From contig NC_133329.1 in NCBI RefSeq assembly GCF_042186555.1, positions 188,763,206 through 188,827,205 on the forward strand: a stretch of 64,000 bases of DNA, read 5' to 3'. The DNA comes from Aquarana catesbeiana (lineage: Eukaryota; Chordata; Amphibia; Anura; Ranidae). The notes beneath the pieces are model-generated. The model ran no database searches. It was not told the origin of the DNA and saw only the letters and a list, made by a program, of their open reading frames with translations. Shown here one piece after another: positions 1 through 12,984 of the stretch. The number at the start of each line of letters is the position of its first letter. Position 1 is the first letter of the stretch. Made by a program: the position numbers and the translations under genes.

Positions 1-133
1 ACTCTCTACCCCCACCCCAAATAAGGCCGAGGTTGTAAACCCGAAAAAGAGATCATACCGTGAGGCTGATCCTAGCTTGTTAGGCTCTCAGTCTCTAAAG
101 TTGAGAATTAAACTTTTCAAATACAAATATTTC

Positions 134-655
134 TTAAAGTGGTTGTAAAAAAATAACAAATCTAACACCAGCAAGACAAAGGCATAATGAGCTAGTATGC
201 ATAGCATACTAGCTCATTATGTAATACTCGCCTGGGATCGAAGCCCCCGCTGCGGTGCACAACACAGCCACGGCCGGTGACATGTCATCCCGGAGTTACG
301 TTCGTGTATCGCTGCTCCGGACAAACACAGCGCTGGAGCCGCGATACCAGGAAGTAACTCCGGGACAACATGTCGCCTGCCGGTGCTGTGTCGTGCACCG
401 CAGCTGGGGCTTCGATCCCAGGTGAGTATTACATAATGAGCTAGTATGCTTAAGCTATGCACGCGGGAGCTGCCAGTCACGGCATAACCTCCTTTAGAAA
501 CAGCACGATCGCTGTTTCTAAAGTGTGCCTTCGCCACTGTCTAAGGCGCATGCGCCGTAGACATTGGCGCACGTCTCTCTTGTGTAAATATATCCTAATA
601 ATCTAGGCTTACCTGTAGGTAAAAGTGGTTGTACAGGGTGTACAACCACTTTAAA
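134..655. repeat. Fold-back MITE (TTTAAAGTGGTTGTA termini)
   Basis: The left end reads TTAAAGTGGTTGTA (from about 135) and the right end is its complement, TACAACCACTTTAAA (641-655). Inside is a second long palindrome: about 203-320 pairs with about 332-449 (the arms contain GGGATCGAAGCCCC and GGGGCTTCGATCCC). A smaller palindrome lies at 183-223. The right-hand part shares AGGCTTACCTGTAGGTAAAA with the element at 46,290-46,596, so both belong to one family. There is no coding capacity. It is probably a non-autonomous DNA transposon; the superfamily is not determined. Confidence 0.7.
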
Positions 656-1329
656 CATATCCATTCATTTGTATAGATATCCATTCCTGACATGTTTTTG
701 GTTTTGTTGTATTGATTATTTGCCAATATCTACTACCACCATTTGAAAGAATGTGATCAACCTAAGCTGGGGTTAGTTTGTTTAGTTTTCGTTCATTTTT
801 GGAGTAGTGTTTTCACTCCATGGCTCCCAATTTTCCCACCAAAAAATATGTTAGCATTCCAAAAAGAAACTTACTCTTTAATTCCATGGCTCACAATACT
901 CCCACAAACACTGTGGCTCTACTCCTACTGTGCTGCTACTGCATACTGCTGCCACCTGCCCTCAGAGAAGAAATCTTGTAGGTCACGTTGGAAGACATCT
1001 CACCACACTATGGATTTCATCATGGAAAAGTATGTTCCCTGTGGTACCCTCAAACATGTGAGTGACTTATCAATTTTCCCTTACTCACTTTCCATGATTC
1101 CATTAATCATTTCTGCTAATTTATATCCCTCTCTCTATTTTTTTTGCAATTTAGTGACCTCACACATGCATGCGGAACACTAGACCTGGATGAGGAAGAA
1201 TCAAATAGATCCACACATGAGTTTTTGAGCACTTCATAGTAAGTATTAACAGTACACCCCACTTTTAGGATGTTATAATGATAATCTTGTATGACTTTTT
1301 TTGTAAATAAATAATATTGATTTGTCAGT
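656..1329. other. No recognisable gene
   Basis: AT-rich single-copy-looking sequence. An open frame at 743-1183 encodes no family I recognise. A few exon-like junctions (for example a pyrimidine tract ending in TTTAG near 1,154) are too weak to call. Confidence 0.3.
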
Positions 1330-1562
1330 GTGTGTGAGTGAGTATGGGGTCAGTCTGTGGGTGTATGGGTCAATGTGAGTGTGTATGGGTTTTTCTGTGA
1401 CTCTGTGTATGTATGGGTCAGTCTGTCTTTGTGTACGAGGCAGTTCATTCATTGGTCATTGTGTCTGTCTGTTAAGCTGTGTGTCTGTCTTTATGGGTCA
1501 GTGTGTGTCTGTGTGTATATGTATATTTTAAGTGGGTGTGAGTATATCAGGGTGTGTCAGTA
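1330..1562 (+). repeat. Degenerate GT-rich simple repeat
   Basis: Irregular repeats built on GTGTGTCTGT and TATGGGTCAGT. The frame across it is low-complexity and is not a gene. Confidence 0.7.
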
Positions 1563-1993
1563 AAGGACTGTGTCAAGGAGTGCATACATTGCAAAAATGT
1601 TCTTTTGATGTATATATGAAATAAACTAGTGTTACTTATTTTATGTTTTTTACATCAAAAATTATTCCTTAATATCTATGCCATTGCCAGCGCAGCACCT
1701 CCACTTCCCAGAGCTCCAAGAGAGAGATACATCTGAACTCATGGCCTACCTTGGCCCTGGTATTTAGCAGCCCTCTTGACCACCAGGGATCTGAATGCTC
1801 ACTTCCCTGCAAGGTAAGAACAGGAGACTGGGACATTTTTTATCTTTTGTAACAATGATTCAAATAAAATTACTAAAACTATTAAACAGTGCTACTGAAG
1901 AAGCTTTACCTTGCTCTGTGCACTGGTCCAAATAATTGGTGGAGGGGGGATTATGGTGAAGGGGGGGAGGGGGGGATTATGGTGGGGGGTTGT
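1563..1993. other. No recognisable gene
   Basis: Unassigned sequence. A donor-like CTGCAAG/GTAAGA sits near 1,806-1,818, but the frame upstream is closed by stops. G-rich runs occur at 1,940-1,990. Confidence 0.3.
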
Positions 1994-2179
1994 TTTTCAG
2001 GGGTTGGGCTTGGCCCCTTAGTTCCAGTGAAGGGAACTCTTAAGGTATCAGCATAACAAGACATTTTGGACAATTTTATGCTCCCAACTTTGTGGGAACA
2101 GTTTGGGGATGACGCCTTCCTGTTCCAACATGACTGCGCACCAGTGTACAAAGCAAGGTCCATAAAGACATGGACTTAG
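1994..2179 (+). pseudogene. Tc1-like transposase fragment
   Basis: About 60 codons align by eye with the central part of Tc1/mariner DDE transposases: a GLGPLVPVKG segment, then LDNFMLPTLWEQFGDDAFLF, then QHDCAPVYKARS carrying the second catalytic Asp. One in-frame TAA interrupts it and TAG closes it after KTWT. The N-terminal helix-turn-helix, the first Asp and the last acidic residue are missing, and no TIRs were found nearby. It is a dead fragment of a Tc1 element. Confidence 0.8.
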
Positions 2180-2769
2180 CAAGGGTGTTGGAAAATTACC
2201 TTCAATTGCAAAAATTCACATTATAATAGTAACTAAAACATCTAAAATTAAGTGTAACGATCTAAAAAATAAAAATTCCAAAGTGCTATAATGGTGGGAA
2301 CCTCCCAACTGAAAAGTTGTTTCACTTGAGATTAATCTGTATGGTAAATATCTATAGGAGGGGTTTCCACCATCCCTGCTAAGTTTATTTTTATACAGTA
2401 TGTCTTATTTTCAGCTTGATGTGTATTATATGTGAAGTTGCGTATCACAGAGACCGGTATTGTAATAATATTGAAGTTTATTGAGATTTCCATACATTAG
2501 AGGATTCCACCATTATTGTTAAGTTGTTGACCATTAAGTTTGTGCTGCACTTTTTTTTTTTTTTTGTGGTGTGGGAACACATAACAGTGCTTAGCGGCAG
2601 GCCTTTCAATTACACTTTTTTCTTTTACCTCCAGTAGTTTATTGTAAATAGTAGTGTAGTGATTACCTATATACTAAAATCGGCATGTGGCATTAATAAA
2701 CATCAACAGATTTCAGTTGTGCCCCTTGGACAATGTGCCTGGCTGCTGAGTTCATCTCCCCATCCCTGC
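2180..2769. other. No recognisable gene
   Basis: AT-rich sequence with a T-run at about 2,551-2,566. Nothing coding was identified. Confidence 0.4.
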
Positions 2770-3390
2770 ACTCAGTGCACTGATGGGCACTGATTAACAG
2801 AACTGATTGGCAGCACTGATAAGCGGCACTGATTGGCACTGACAGGTGGCACTCATTTGCACTGGTGTGTAACTGACTGGCACTGACAGGTGGCACTGAT
2901 TGGAAGCACTGATTGGCACTGACAGGCGGCATTGGCACTGATTGGCACTGACAGGTAACACTGATTGGAAGTACTGATTGGCACTAACAGGTGGCACTGA
3001 TTGGAAGCACTAATTGGCACTGACAGTTGGCACTGGTACTGATTGGCACTGCCAGGTGGCACTGATTGACACTGACAGGCGGCACTGATACTGATTGGCA
3101 CTGACAGGTGGCACTGGCATTGATTGGCACTGACAGGTGGCACTGATTGGAAGCACTGATAGGTGGCACTCATTGGCACTGACAGGTGGAACTGATTGGA
3201 AGCACTTGGCAATTATTGGCACTAACAGGTGGCACTGATTGGAAGCACTAATTGGCACTGCCAGGTAGCACTAGCACTGATTGGCACTGACAGGTGGCAC
3301 TGATTGGAAGCACTGATTGGCACTCACAAACTGACAGGCGGCACTGACTGGCATAGACAGGTGGCATGTCAGAAGGACTGACAGATGAGA
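2770..3390. repeat. Minisatellite, GGCACTGATTGGAAGCACTG type
   Basis: About 620 bp of imperfect repeats made of shuffled modules GGCACTGATTGG, AAGCACTGATTGG and CACTGACAGGTGG. All three minus-strand frames are open because the unit lacks stops. Those cysteine/serine-rich frames are artefacts of the repeat. Confidence 0.9.
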
Positions 3391-4260
3391 GGGGGGGTTT
3401 CCAGGGGCGTACCTAGAGCATTTGGCACCCGGGCGGATCCTATATCTGGCAGCCCCCCATGTTAAAATGTAAAAACACCCCACTGTGCACCACTGGACCC
3501 CTTTACATTATTCAGCCCCCCTCAGCACAGACCCCCCCTTCAGCACAGACGAACTTCCCCCTTCAGCACAGATCCCCCCCATTCAGACATATCCAACTTC
3601 AGCACAGATGGACCCCCCATTCAGCACATACCCCCCTTCAGAACAGATGGACCCCCCCTTCAGCACAGACCCCCCCATTCAGCACAGACCCCCCTTAGCA
3701 CAGACGGACCCCCCTTCAGCACAGACGGACCCCCTATCAGCACAGATGGACCCCCCCATTAAGCACACCCCCCTTCAGCACAGATGGAGCCCCCTATTCA
3801 GCACAAACCCCCCCTTTAGCACAGATGGACCTCCTATTAAGCACTCCCCCCCTTCAGCACAAATGGACCCCCCATTAAGCACACCCCCCTTCAGCACAGA
3901 TGGAGCCCCCCATTCAGCATAAACCCCCCCTTCAGCACAGACAGACCCCCCTCCCCCCATCCCATTCAGTACCTCAGATCAGCGTGGCACAGGCACAGCA
4001 GGTCCCCTCCCCCTGTGTACACATAAACACTGGAGGGGGAGGCGGCTTCACTCTGCTCGCTGTGCCTGTGTGACATCCGAGCAGGACCGAGCGGCTATTG
4101 AACATCAGCTAATAATTGAGCAGCTTAAGAAAGGGAGCGTGGCTACATACACATCCCATTGGCTGGTATTCGGTACCTGCTCGGTCCCGCCCACCCCGAC
4201 ATCATACATGAATTCTGACAGGTCCGCTCTCTCTCTGCATGCAGTTATTATACAGTCAGT
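3391..4260. repeat. Dispersed repeat with internal CAGCACAGA(T/C)GGACCCCCC minisatellite
   Basis: It begins with GGGGCGTACCTAGAGCATTTGGCACCCGGG, a theme partly repeated near 53,440 (GAGGCGTATCTATAAACTCC). It carries about 470 bp of C-rich tandem repeats (3,490-3,960). Complementary GAGCAGGACCGAGC and GCTCGGTCCCGCC stretches at about 4,080-4,195 suggest a fold-back right part. No coding sequence. The boundaries are approximate. Confidence 0.55.
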
Positions 4261-4738
4261 GTCACACTAAGCGGATCTTACAAGCCCCAATATCAGCAAT
4301 GTTATACTGCCTCACAGGCAGTGCGGGGTACTCATTGCACATCAGCCCAGGCAGATCTCAGGATACAGACGGCATGGGACTAAACACTGCTCAGGGGATT
4401 AGGGTGTTCCCAGGCACACCCGGCACACCCCGTGGGCACGCCTATGGACACAATGCTATAGTGCCTGACTACCACACTGGGGCAGGTGCTAACTGAGCAA
4501 AGCAAACAGGTACTTGCGGTTGGCAGATAGGCAGATGGCTTTCTATGACAGTTCTGGTAAAAGGCAGGCTTACAACAGGTTTGGTTTCCACCCAGAGACT
4601 GGCCACATTAATCACCTTAAAAGTTGACATACAGTCAAGGAGAGTGCCCTAACCAAAACCCCGGAAGCTCGAATGAGGAGCTTGAGTGCTCGATACTCCT
4701 GACACTTGTGTGTGTATATATTTATATATTAATTATAT

Positions 4739-4740
<2 letters not shown>
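4261..4740. other. No recognisable gene
   Basis: Mixed sequence with short open frames only and no family resemblance. Confidence 0.35.
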
Positions 4741-4829
<89 letters not shown>

Positions 4830-4921
4830 ATATAAATTATTTAGTTTTCTTACATGCACAAAATTATTGCGCCCCTCCCCCCCAGATTTGAATAAGGTAT
4901 CTTATATCTTATGTGTCAGAA

Positions 4922-4976
<55 letters not shown>

Positions 4977-4982
4977 GCATGT

Positions 4983-5046
<64 letters not shown>
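4741..5046. repeat. (AT)n microsatellite cluster
   Basis: Three AT runs (about 4,741-4,816, 4,922-4,974 and 4,993-5,046) are separated by copies of a short unit containing CCCCCCAGATTTGA. Tyr/Ile repeat frames here are artefacts. Confidence 0.95.
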
Positions 5047-5049
<3 letters not shown>

Positions 5050-5190
5050 CCCCCCAGATTTGAGTGAGGTATCTTATGTGTCTCCCCTATATTTTGTTCC
5101 TTAAAGCTCATGTATCACAGAGTACAGTGGCCTCACAGGTAAGACCTCTGTTAATGGTGACAAACATTCTTGTAGGATAGACAGAAGTGT
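5047..5190 (+). repeat. Diverged local duplicate, left copy
   Basis: Matches 10,880-11,120: both contain the CCAGATTTGA(G/A)TGAGG stretch, then TCTCCCCTATATTTTGTTCC, then AAGACCTCTGTTAATGGTGA. This copy lacks about 70 internal bases that the right copy has. A third partial copy is at 4,868-4,920. The Gmr1-like element sits between the copies. Confidence 0.8.
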
Positions 5191-5210
5191 GTATATATAT
5201 ATATATATAT

Positions 5211-5759
5211 TGTGACAGCAGGCAGGTAAAATCACCTGGTTGCATCCAGGATGGAATATATGTATGCCCTAGATTCAGGCTTTATGCTGACTTATACCAC
5301 TAGGGGGAGTGCTGGGAGTCCTGCAGGGGAAGAGTTAATGAGCCCAGCTGAAGTAAGTGGGCTCATTAAGACCTATAGAAATCACCCCAGCAGGCTTAGG
5401 GAGATGCTCCATCCTGGAACCAGTTCTGTGATTGTGTAGACTGGGGAGTGTGGTATCTGAGCTTTGCGGTGAGTTAACGCCTGTGTGGCAAAACTTCTCA
5501 AAGAGAGATAGGGTCTGGGGCAGCACAAGGCTGCACCCAGTTGTTAGTTAGGGACACTACGTGTGTAGTAAGCGGTCAAGCTGACCAGGATTTCTTTTCA
5601 TGTTTCTTTTGTTTTTCTGTTATTTTTTCAATGCATCTAGTCTGAATAAACCGCACCTTTGTTTTTGTTTCACCTACCAAGCTGTCTGCTGTGCCTGATT
5701 TTGTGTGGTGAACCCATCCAGGGGGTCACACACACCCGCTGCCGAGCTAACCCCTCACA
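5211..5759 (+). repeat. 5' LTR of Gmr1-like element
   Basis: 549 bp, TG...CA termini (TGTGACAGCAGG ... CCCCTCACA). A polyadenylation signal AATAAA is at 5,645-5,650. Read base by base against 10,158-10,706 I see no difference. Confidence 0.95.
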
Positions 5760-5798
5760 GTTGGTGGAGAAGCAGGGGCAGTTTTTTTAAAGGCCAGC
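5760..5798 (+). promoter_or_regulatory. Probable primer-binding site and leader
   Basis: Directly after the LTR comes TTGGTGGAGAAGCAGGGG. A PBS usually begins with TGG complementary to a tRNA 3' CCA, so 5,762-5,779 is the expected place. I cannot assign the tRNA with confidence. Confidence 0.45.
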
Positions 5799-8700
5799 AT
5801 GGAGGAGATACTGAGACAGCTGGCTCTAGCAAATGCAAATCAGCAGCAGACAAATGCAGGTTTGCAAAAGAGCCTTGCAGCTCAACAACAAAGCCAGCAG
5901 CAGATAAATGCAACTTTTCAGCAGAGTCTGGAAGCTCAGCAGAAAGCTCAACTGCAGAGTCTGGACGCTCAGCAACAAGCCCAGCAGCAATCTGAGGCCC
6001 GCTTCATAGAGCTGTTACAAAAGCAAGAGCAGAGACTCCAACAACAAATCGAGACATTAATGCAGCAACGGCCGCAGACCAGTGAGGCAAGTGGTTCCAC
6101 TAATACTGCATCCTTTGGTGTGAGCCGTTTACTGACAAAAATGACTGGAGAGGATGATCCGGAGGTGTTTTTGACCACATTTGAAAGGACTGCTGAAAGG
6201 GAAAAGTGGCCTAAGGAGCAGTGGGCTGGACTTGTGGCCCCTCTGTTAACAGGGGAATCGCAGAAAGCCTATTATGACCTAGAGCCGGACCAAGCAAAAG
6301 ACTATGTGGTGCTAAAAACAGAAATATTGGCACGGCTGGGTGTCACCCTGGCCGTCCGGGCTCAGCGTGTACATAACTGGACTTTCCGGCTTGGAAAACC
6401 CCCCAGGTCTCAAATGTATGATCTCATTCACCTGAGCAGGAGGTGGCTGCAGCCAGAGACTTTGACCGCACCAAACATTGTGGAACGTGTTGTTATGGAT
6501 CGTTTCCTGAGAGCTCTTCCTACTGCCATCCAAAAGTGGGTAAGCCATGGAGACCCAGAAACTGCAGATAAGCTTGTGGATCTGGTTGAGAGGTACTTGG
6601 CTACAGAGAACCTGACCACCTCTTCCAGGGACTCACGGACTTTCCACCCTAAGACCAGACCATCCCCCGTGGCGGGTAAGATGACTCCAAGGGGTGAGGG
6701 TGGAGAGAGTGAGAAGGTGGGGGTTCAACCTAATGTCTGGCGGGAGCAGCCCGGGAAGCCCAGGCCGCAAGAGGCAGCGAAAAAGATTATTTGCTACCGC
6801 TGCCGGCAAGAGGGACATATTTCAGCTAATTGCCCAGTTGTGGATGAACCTATGCAATGTGACTTTATAAGGGACAGACGTCAGTCGATGTTTGCGACAG
6901 TCGCTTGTACTGCCATTCGGGGACCTGAGAAACATTTATGTAAAATGTGTATTAATGGTAGAAATGTGGATGTGTTGCTGGATTCAGGTAGCCTGGTGAC
7001 ATTGATAAAGGCGGAATTAGTTACTACAGTGGTCTCTGGGAATAACAAGGTGGCTGTTATTTGTGTGCATGGGGACACCCGAGAGTATCCTGTAACTTCA
7101 GTGTTTTTTGAGACCCACAAAGGTAACCTCTCTCATCAGGTGGGGTTAGTGTCTCACTTACCACATGATGCCATTGTGGGAAGGGATTTTCCAATGTTCT
7201 GGGAACTCTGGGATTGTCCTGAGCCCCCCACTGGTGCCCCTATAGACCAGAAAGATGATGACCAGAATTCCTCTGAGAGTGGTGAGGACTCTCCAGAATT
7301 TCCCTTGTCGGTATTGGCAGGGGAAACTCGAGAAAATGGGGAGGAGCCAACATCCTCAGATGAAAACATGCCGTCTGTGGAATTTTCAGATCTTGAGGTT
7401 CACAGGGAAAATTTTGCCACAGAACAGTTAAAAGACCCCACCCTAATAAAGGCACGGGAAAATGTGGTGAAAATAGATGGCGAGTTAGTGAACCCAGAAA
7501 AAACTTGCACTTACCCGTACTTCACTGTGGAAAGGGACCTACTGTATCGAGTGGCTCAAAGGGCAGAAGAAACCGTTGAGCAACTTGTGGTGCCCAAACC
7601 TTACAGGAAGTTGGTGTTGGAATTGGCCCATGGGCACATTCTTGGAGGTCATCTGGGGACAGAGAAAACCAGAGAGAGAGTATTGCAGAGATTCTATTGG
7701 CCTGGGGTCATGAAGGAAACAGAAAATTATTGTTCCTCCTGCCCTGTGTGTCAGAAGTCGGCACCTATGCCACATTTCCGTAACCCGCTGGTACCTCTTC
7801 CTATCATTGAGATCCCCTTTGAGAGGATCGCAATGGATTTGGTAGGTCCGATAATGAAGTCCGCTAGGGGGCATCAGTACATTTTGGTTATAATGGACTA
7901 TGCCACCCGTTATCCGGAAGCGATTCCTCTTCGAAATACCTCGGCCAAAACCATAGCCAAAGAACTATCACTTGTTTTTAGCCGTGTGGGTATTTGTAAG
8001 GAACTGCTTACAGACCAAGGTACACCTTTTATGTCCCGAGTTATGAAAGAACTATGCAAGTTGTTCAAAGTGACACAATTACGTACGTCTGTGTATCACC
8101 CCCAAACAGATGGGTTGGTTGAAAGATTCAACAAAACCCTAAAACAAATGTTAAAGAAGGTGGTGGATAGAGATGGAAAGAATTGGGACTGTCTAATACC
8201 CTATTTGATGTTTGCCATTAGGGAGGTACCCCAATCCTCTACGGGTTTCTCACCCTTCGAGTTACTCTATGGGAGACACCCAAGAGGACTGCTGGATATC
8301 GCCAAGGAAACTTGGGAAAATGAGAGTTCTCCCCACAGGAGTGTGATTGAGCATGTCGCCCTGATGCAAGATAGAATTGCACAGGTAATGCCAATCGTAA
8401 AGGAACATTTGGCCCAATCGCAGTTAGCACAGCAGAGAGTGTACAACCGTGGGGCCAAGACCCGTACTTTTTCCCCGGGGGATAAGGTATTGGTGCTAGT
8501 CCCTACGGTTGAAAGCAAATTCATGGCCAAATGGCAAGGTCCATACGAAGTTCTTGAAAAATTGAGCGAGGTGAACTATAGGGTCAGACAGCCAGGAAGG
8601 CGAAAGCTGGAACAGGTATATCACGTCAATCTGCTGAAAGCCTGGAGGGATAGGGAATCCCTAGTTGCAGAGACTTTGTCACCGGTCCAGTCTGATTGCT

Positions 8701-10142
8701 TTGTTCCTGAGGTTGGAATCGCAGTCACCTTATCGAAACCCCAAAAACAGGAGGTTAAAGAGTTTGTACTTCGCAACAAAGAGATTTTCTCTGAGCTGCC
8801 GGGAGAAACATCTGGCGTAGAGCATGATATTATTACCCCGCCAGGAGAAAGGGTAAAACTAAAACCTTATAGAATACCAGAGGCCCGACGGGAGGCAATA
8901 CGTGGGGAGGTTCAAAGGATGCTGGAATTGGGTGTGATAGAGGAGTCCCAGAGTGACTGGTCCAGTCCTATCGTACTAGTGCCCAAACCTGATGGGAGCT
9001 GGCGGTTTTGTAACGATTTTCGACAATTGAATAAAGTTACAAAATTTGACACCTACCCCATGCCGCGTATAGATGAGTTGATCGACCGGCTGGGAACAGC
9101 CCGATACATGACAACTCTCGATCTCACCAAAGGGTATTGGCAAATTCCCCTGGCCGAGTCGGCCAAGGAGAAAACTGCGTTTGTAACCCCAGATGGGGCG
9201 TTTCAATACAAGAGAATGCCGTTTGGGTTACAGAATGCACCTGCAACATTCCAGCGGAAAATGGACAAGATTCTGAGGCCCCATCAGAAGTATGCTGCAG
9301 CTTACCTGGATGATGTGATTATCCATAGCACAGATTGGGTCTCACATCTGCCAAAAGTGCAAGCAGTCTTAGACTCCATTCGGGAAGCTGGGTTTACGGC
9401 CAATCCAAAGAAGTGTACCATTGGACAGGAGGAGGCCAAATATCTGGGGTACACTATTGGGAGGGGAGTGATAAAGCCTCAAGTCAATAAAGTCGAGGCC
9501 ATACAGAGTTGGCCACGTCCCAACAGCAAGAAACAGGTACGAGCCTTTCTGGGAATCGCTGGCTATTATCGGCGATTCATCCCCCATTTTGCTTCTCAGG
9601 CTGTGCCCCTCACCAACCTGACAAAAGGGAAAGAGTCTGTCATGGTCAAATGGTCCCCGGAGGCTGAAGCAGCATTCCAGTCATTAAAAACTGCCTTATG
9701 TAGCCAGCCAGTGTTGTACTCCCCAGACTTCTCTAAGGACTTTGTTGTACAAACTGATGCATCAGACGTTGGGTTGGGAGCAGTGTTGTCCCAGGTCTGG
9801 AACGGGGAAGAGCACCCAGTCATTTACCTCAGCAGGAAATTGAAGTCCCATGAGGTAAATTACGCCACAATTGAGAAGGAGTGTTTAGCTGTGAAGTGGG
9901 CTCTAGATTCCCTTCGGTACTATCTATTAGGTAGGCACTTTGACCTGGTAACTGATCACGCTCCTTTAAAGTGGATGGCTCAAAACAAGGAGACCAATAG
10001 AAGGATAAATAGGTGGTTCCTGGCCCTACAGGAATTCAACTTTACAGTAAAGCATCGCCCTGGCGTTAAAATGGGGAATGTGGATGCTTTGTCTCGAGTA
10101 CATGCGTGCCTGACTGCGTGTGTTCCAACCCCAAGGTTGAAA

Positions 10143-10157
10143 CAAGAGGGGGGGGTA
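10143..10157 (+). promoter_or_regulatory. Polypurine tract
   Basis: AAGAGGGGGGGGTA immediately precedes the 3' LTR, the usual plus-strand priming site. It is also coding (Gln-Glu-Gly-Gly-Val) in the Gag-Pol frame. Confidence 0.85.
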
Positions 10158-10860
<703 letters not shown>

Positions 10861-10879
10861 TTTTTTTTAAATGCACAAA

Positions 10880-11120
10880 ATTATTGCGCCCCCTCCCCAG
10901 ATTTGAATGAGGTATCTTATGTGTCTCCCCTATATTTTGTTCCTAGAGTCACCACTGCTGGGTGCCGCAGCAGTTTTCCAGTCTGCCCTTTGGACCTTTC
11001 AAAGAATTCTACTCACTTAAAGCTCATGTATCACAAAGTACAGTGTTTTACAGTGTTTATGGCCTAACAGGTAAGACCTCTGTTAATGGTGACACACATT
11101 CTTGTAGGATAGATGGAAGT
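10880..11120 (+). repeat. Diverged local duplicate, right copy
   Basis: Longer partner of 5,047-5,190. It carries an extra segment of about 70 bp (10,947-11,015). Confidence 0.8.
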
Positions 11121-11866
11121 GTGTTATCTGACTCCTATCATTCATATAGATCCCAACATTTACCAACTGCCTGTCTGATCAGGTACAGGATGAGAAGAAG
11201 CTCCTCTGCCTGGGCTGCCACTCGGCTGTCCTGCATACCGATATTATTCAAAGATACACGATTGCAAATTGCCTCCACGTGTCTTTAAAAGATGAGGTAG
11301 TGCAATGGGTGGGATCCACGTGTTTCCTGACTGCCTACATATATTGTCCCCCGCTACCTCCCCAGCCCCTCAGTGTCTTTTTTTCCACCTATTTTTTTTC
11401 CAATACCCCCTCCCCCAGCTCCTGTGTCTAGTATCTCCCGGCTTCCCCTGTATGTTCACTGTCCAGTATTCCTCCCCCAGCACCAGTTTGTAGGGCAGGC
11501 AAACCAGCAGTTGCCGGTCTTATCTGTTAAATTCTCAAGCACTTCTCCCTTTAGTGAATAGACAAGTATGTTTCATCCATGGACTTAGCATCAAAAAGTG
11601 CAGGTAGCTTTCACTACGCACTTTCTGCCACTTGACTAGATGCTGAGTTCAGTCTAAGAAACTGTAACGTTGGCTGTGTGCATGGGGAGATAAGGGTGAT
11701 CAATATAGCACACTACGTGCGTATGCCTATAATGTATTTTAATTTCAGATGTTTATTATTATTATCAAAACAAAAAAAATATCAAACATTAAAAATACGT
11801 ACCATTCATGCAACAGCATTCATACCCATAAAAAAACATGTCTCACTTATAATGTACATGTAATTA
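11121..11866. other. No recognisable gene
   Basis: Pyrimidine-rich then AT-rich sequence. Short frames at 11,305-11,561 are low-complexity and I see no family. Confidence 0.35.
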
Positions 11867-12171
11867 TGAGCAGGAGTACAAAAATAGATATATTGGTTTC
11901 ACCCCCTGGCTCATGTTGCCAGTGTGGGGGAGTAGATATATGTATAAGCGCAGCGGGGTCCAATATATTGGACCAGTACTCCTGCAAGGAGCTGTTTATA
12001 TATCATTCTGTTTATTGGATAGCTCCCTATAAGCAGCCCCTTGCAGGAGTACTGATCCAGTATATTGGACCACACTTATGCATCTATCTACTCCCACACA
12101 CTGGCAACATGGGCCAGGGGGTAAAACTGAAACCAATATATCTATTTTTCTACTTGTGGTCATAATTATAT
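11867..12171. repeat. Fold-back MITE
   Basis: The left arm (from ATTATGAGCAGGAGTACAAAAATAG at about 11,862) is the reverse complement of the right arm ending near 12,171 (CTATTTTTCTACTTGTGGTCATAATTAT). The arms share AATATATTGGACCAGTACTCC and CTACTCCCACACACTGGCAA-type segments. It forms one large hairpin of about 300 bp with no coding sequence. Confidence 0.85.
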
Positions 12172-12984
12172 ACACATTACAGATAGTTGGACATGGCTTT
12201 TTAGGAGTATGAATCCTGTTGCATGAATGGTGCCAATTTTTATTGTTTGATTCTTTTTTCTGTTTTAATACTAATAAACATATGACATTTTATAACATAT
12301 ACAGTGAGCTGACCGATTGTTTTTATATTGGGATGGTTAAGTATAATCAGATTTTTATTTGAGTTGGTGTACTATGTGTTTCTTACTGATATCTACCATC
12401 TCATCTCCTTCCACCTCTTTCTAATTTGAGAAAAGCACATAGGGAATTTTTGCAATGTGTATGAGGCAGTATCTCGAGAGTCTGATTAAATTTTGATTGT
12501 CTACTCTAAAACATCTTTGTTTGATGGTTATTAAAAAAAAAAAAGTGATGCATGTCCCTTTAATCATAAAATTAAGACCGTTGTACTAAATATAGAAGAT
12601 AAATACTCAAATAGGTGAATATTATTATTTCAAATCCATTTCAGCAACTTTGGACTACAATATAACACAATTTTGGAAAATGACTTAACATATTTTAAAA
12701 GAACACTAAGAGCAGTGGGGCACCATAAAGTCTAAATGAATAGTTAAACGAAGTAGGAACTGTTTTTTTTAACTATTGTGGACTTTGAGTTTGAAGTTCT
12801 GAATGATTATTACCATGTGTGTGTGGGAATAAATTAATAATTTAGCAGATATGTGATAGTATTAAAAAAACAAAAAAAAACAAAAAAAACCAAAACATTA
12901 TAATAATAATCAAACTATCAAAGTATTACACCAAAAATATTTTTATTTACAGTAAGAAAATAATTTATAAAAATAACAAAACAC
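12172..12984. other. No recognisable gene
   Basis: AT-rich sequence with A-runs at 12,532-12,545 and 12,865-12,892. Nothing coding. Confidence 0.4.

Noticed and set aside
203..449. tRNA-like B box (GGCTTCGATCCC) suggesting a SINE or tRNA gene
   Set aside because: It is present as both arms of a palindrome, no A box or cloverleaf was found at the right spacing, and there is no A tail.
743..1183. 146-codon open frame
   Set aside because: Starts in AT-rich sequence, has no recognisable domain and no splice or homology support.
2693..3483. Several Cys/Ser/Gln-rich minus-strand frames
   Set aside because: They are frames of the GGCACTGATTGG minisatellite, whose unit contains no stop.
4624..5111. 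Tyr/Ile-repeat frames on both strands
   Set aside because: Direct translation of (AT)n microsatellites; same for 10,606-10,876.
5251..5526. Two overlapping 62-63-codon frames, repeated exactly at 10,198-10,473
   Set aside because: They lie inside the two LTRs; repetition is explained by LTR identity, not by a conserved small protein.
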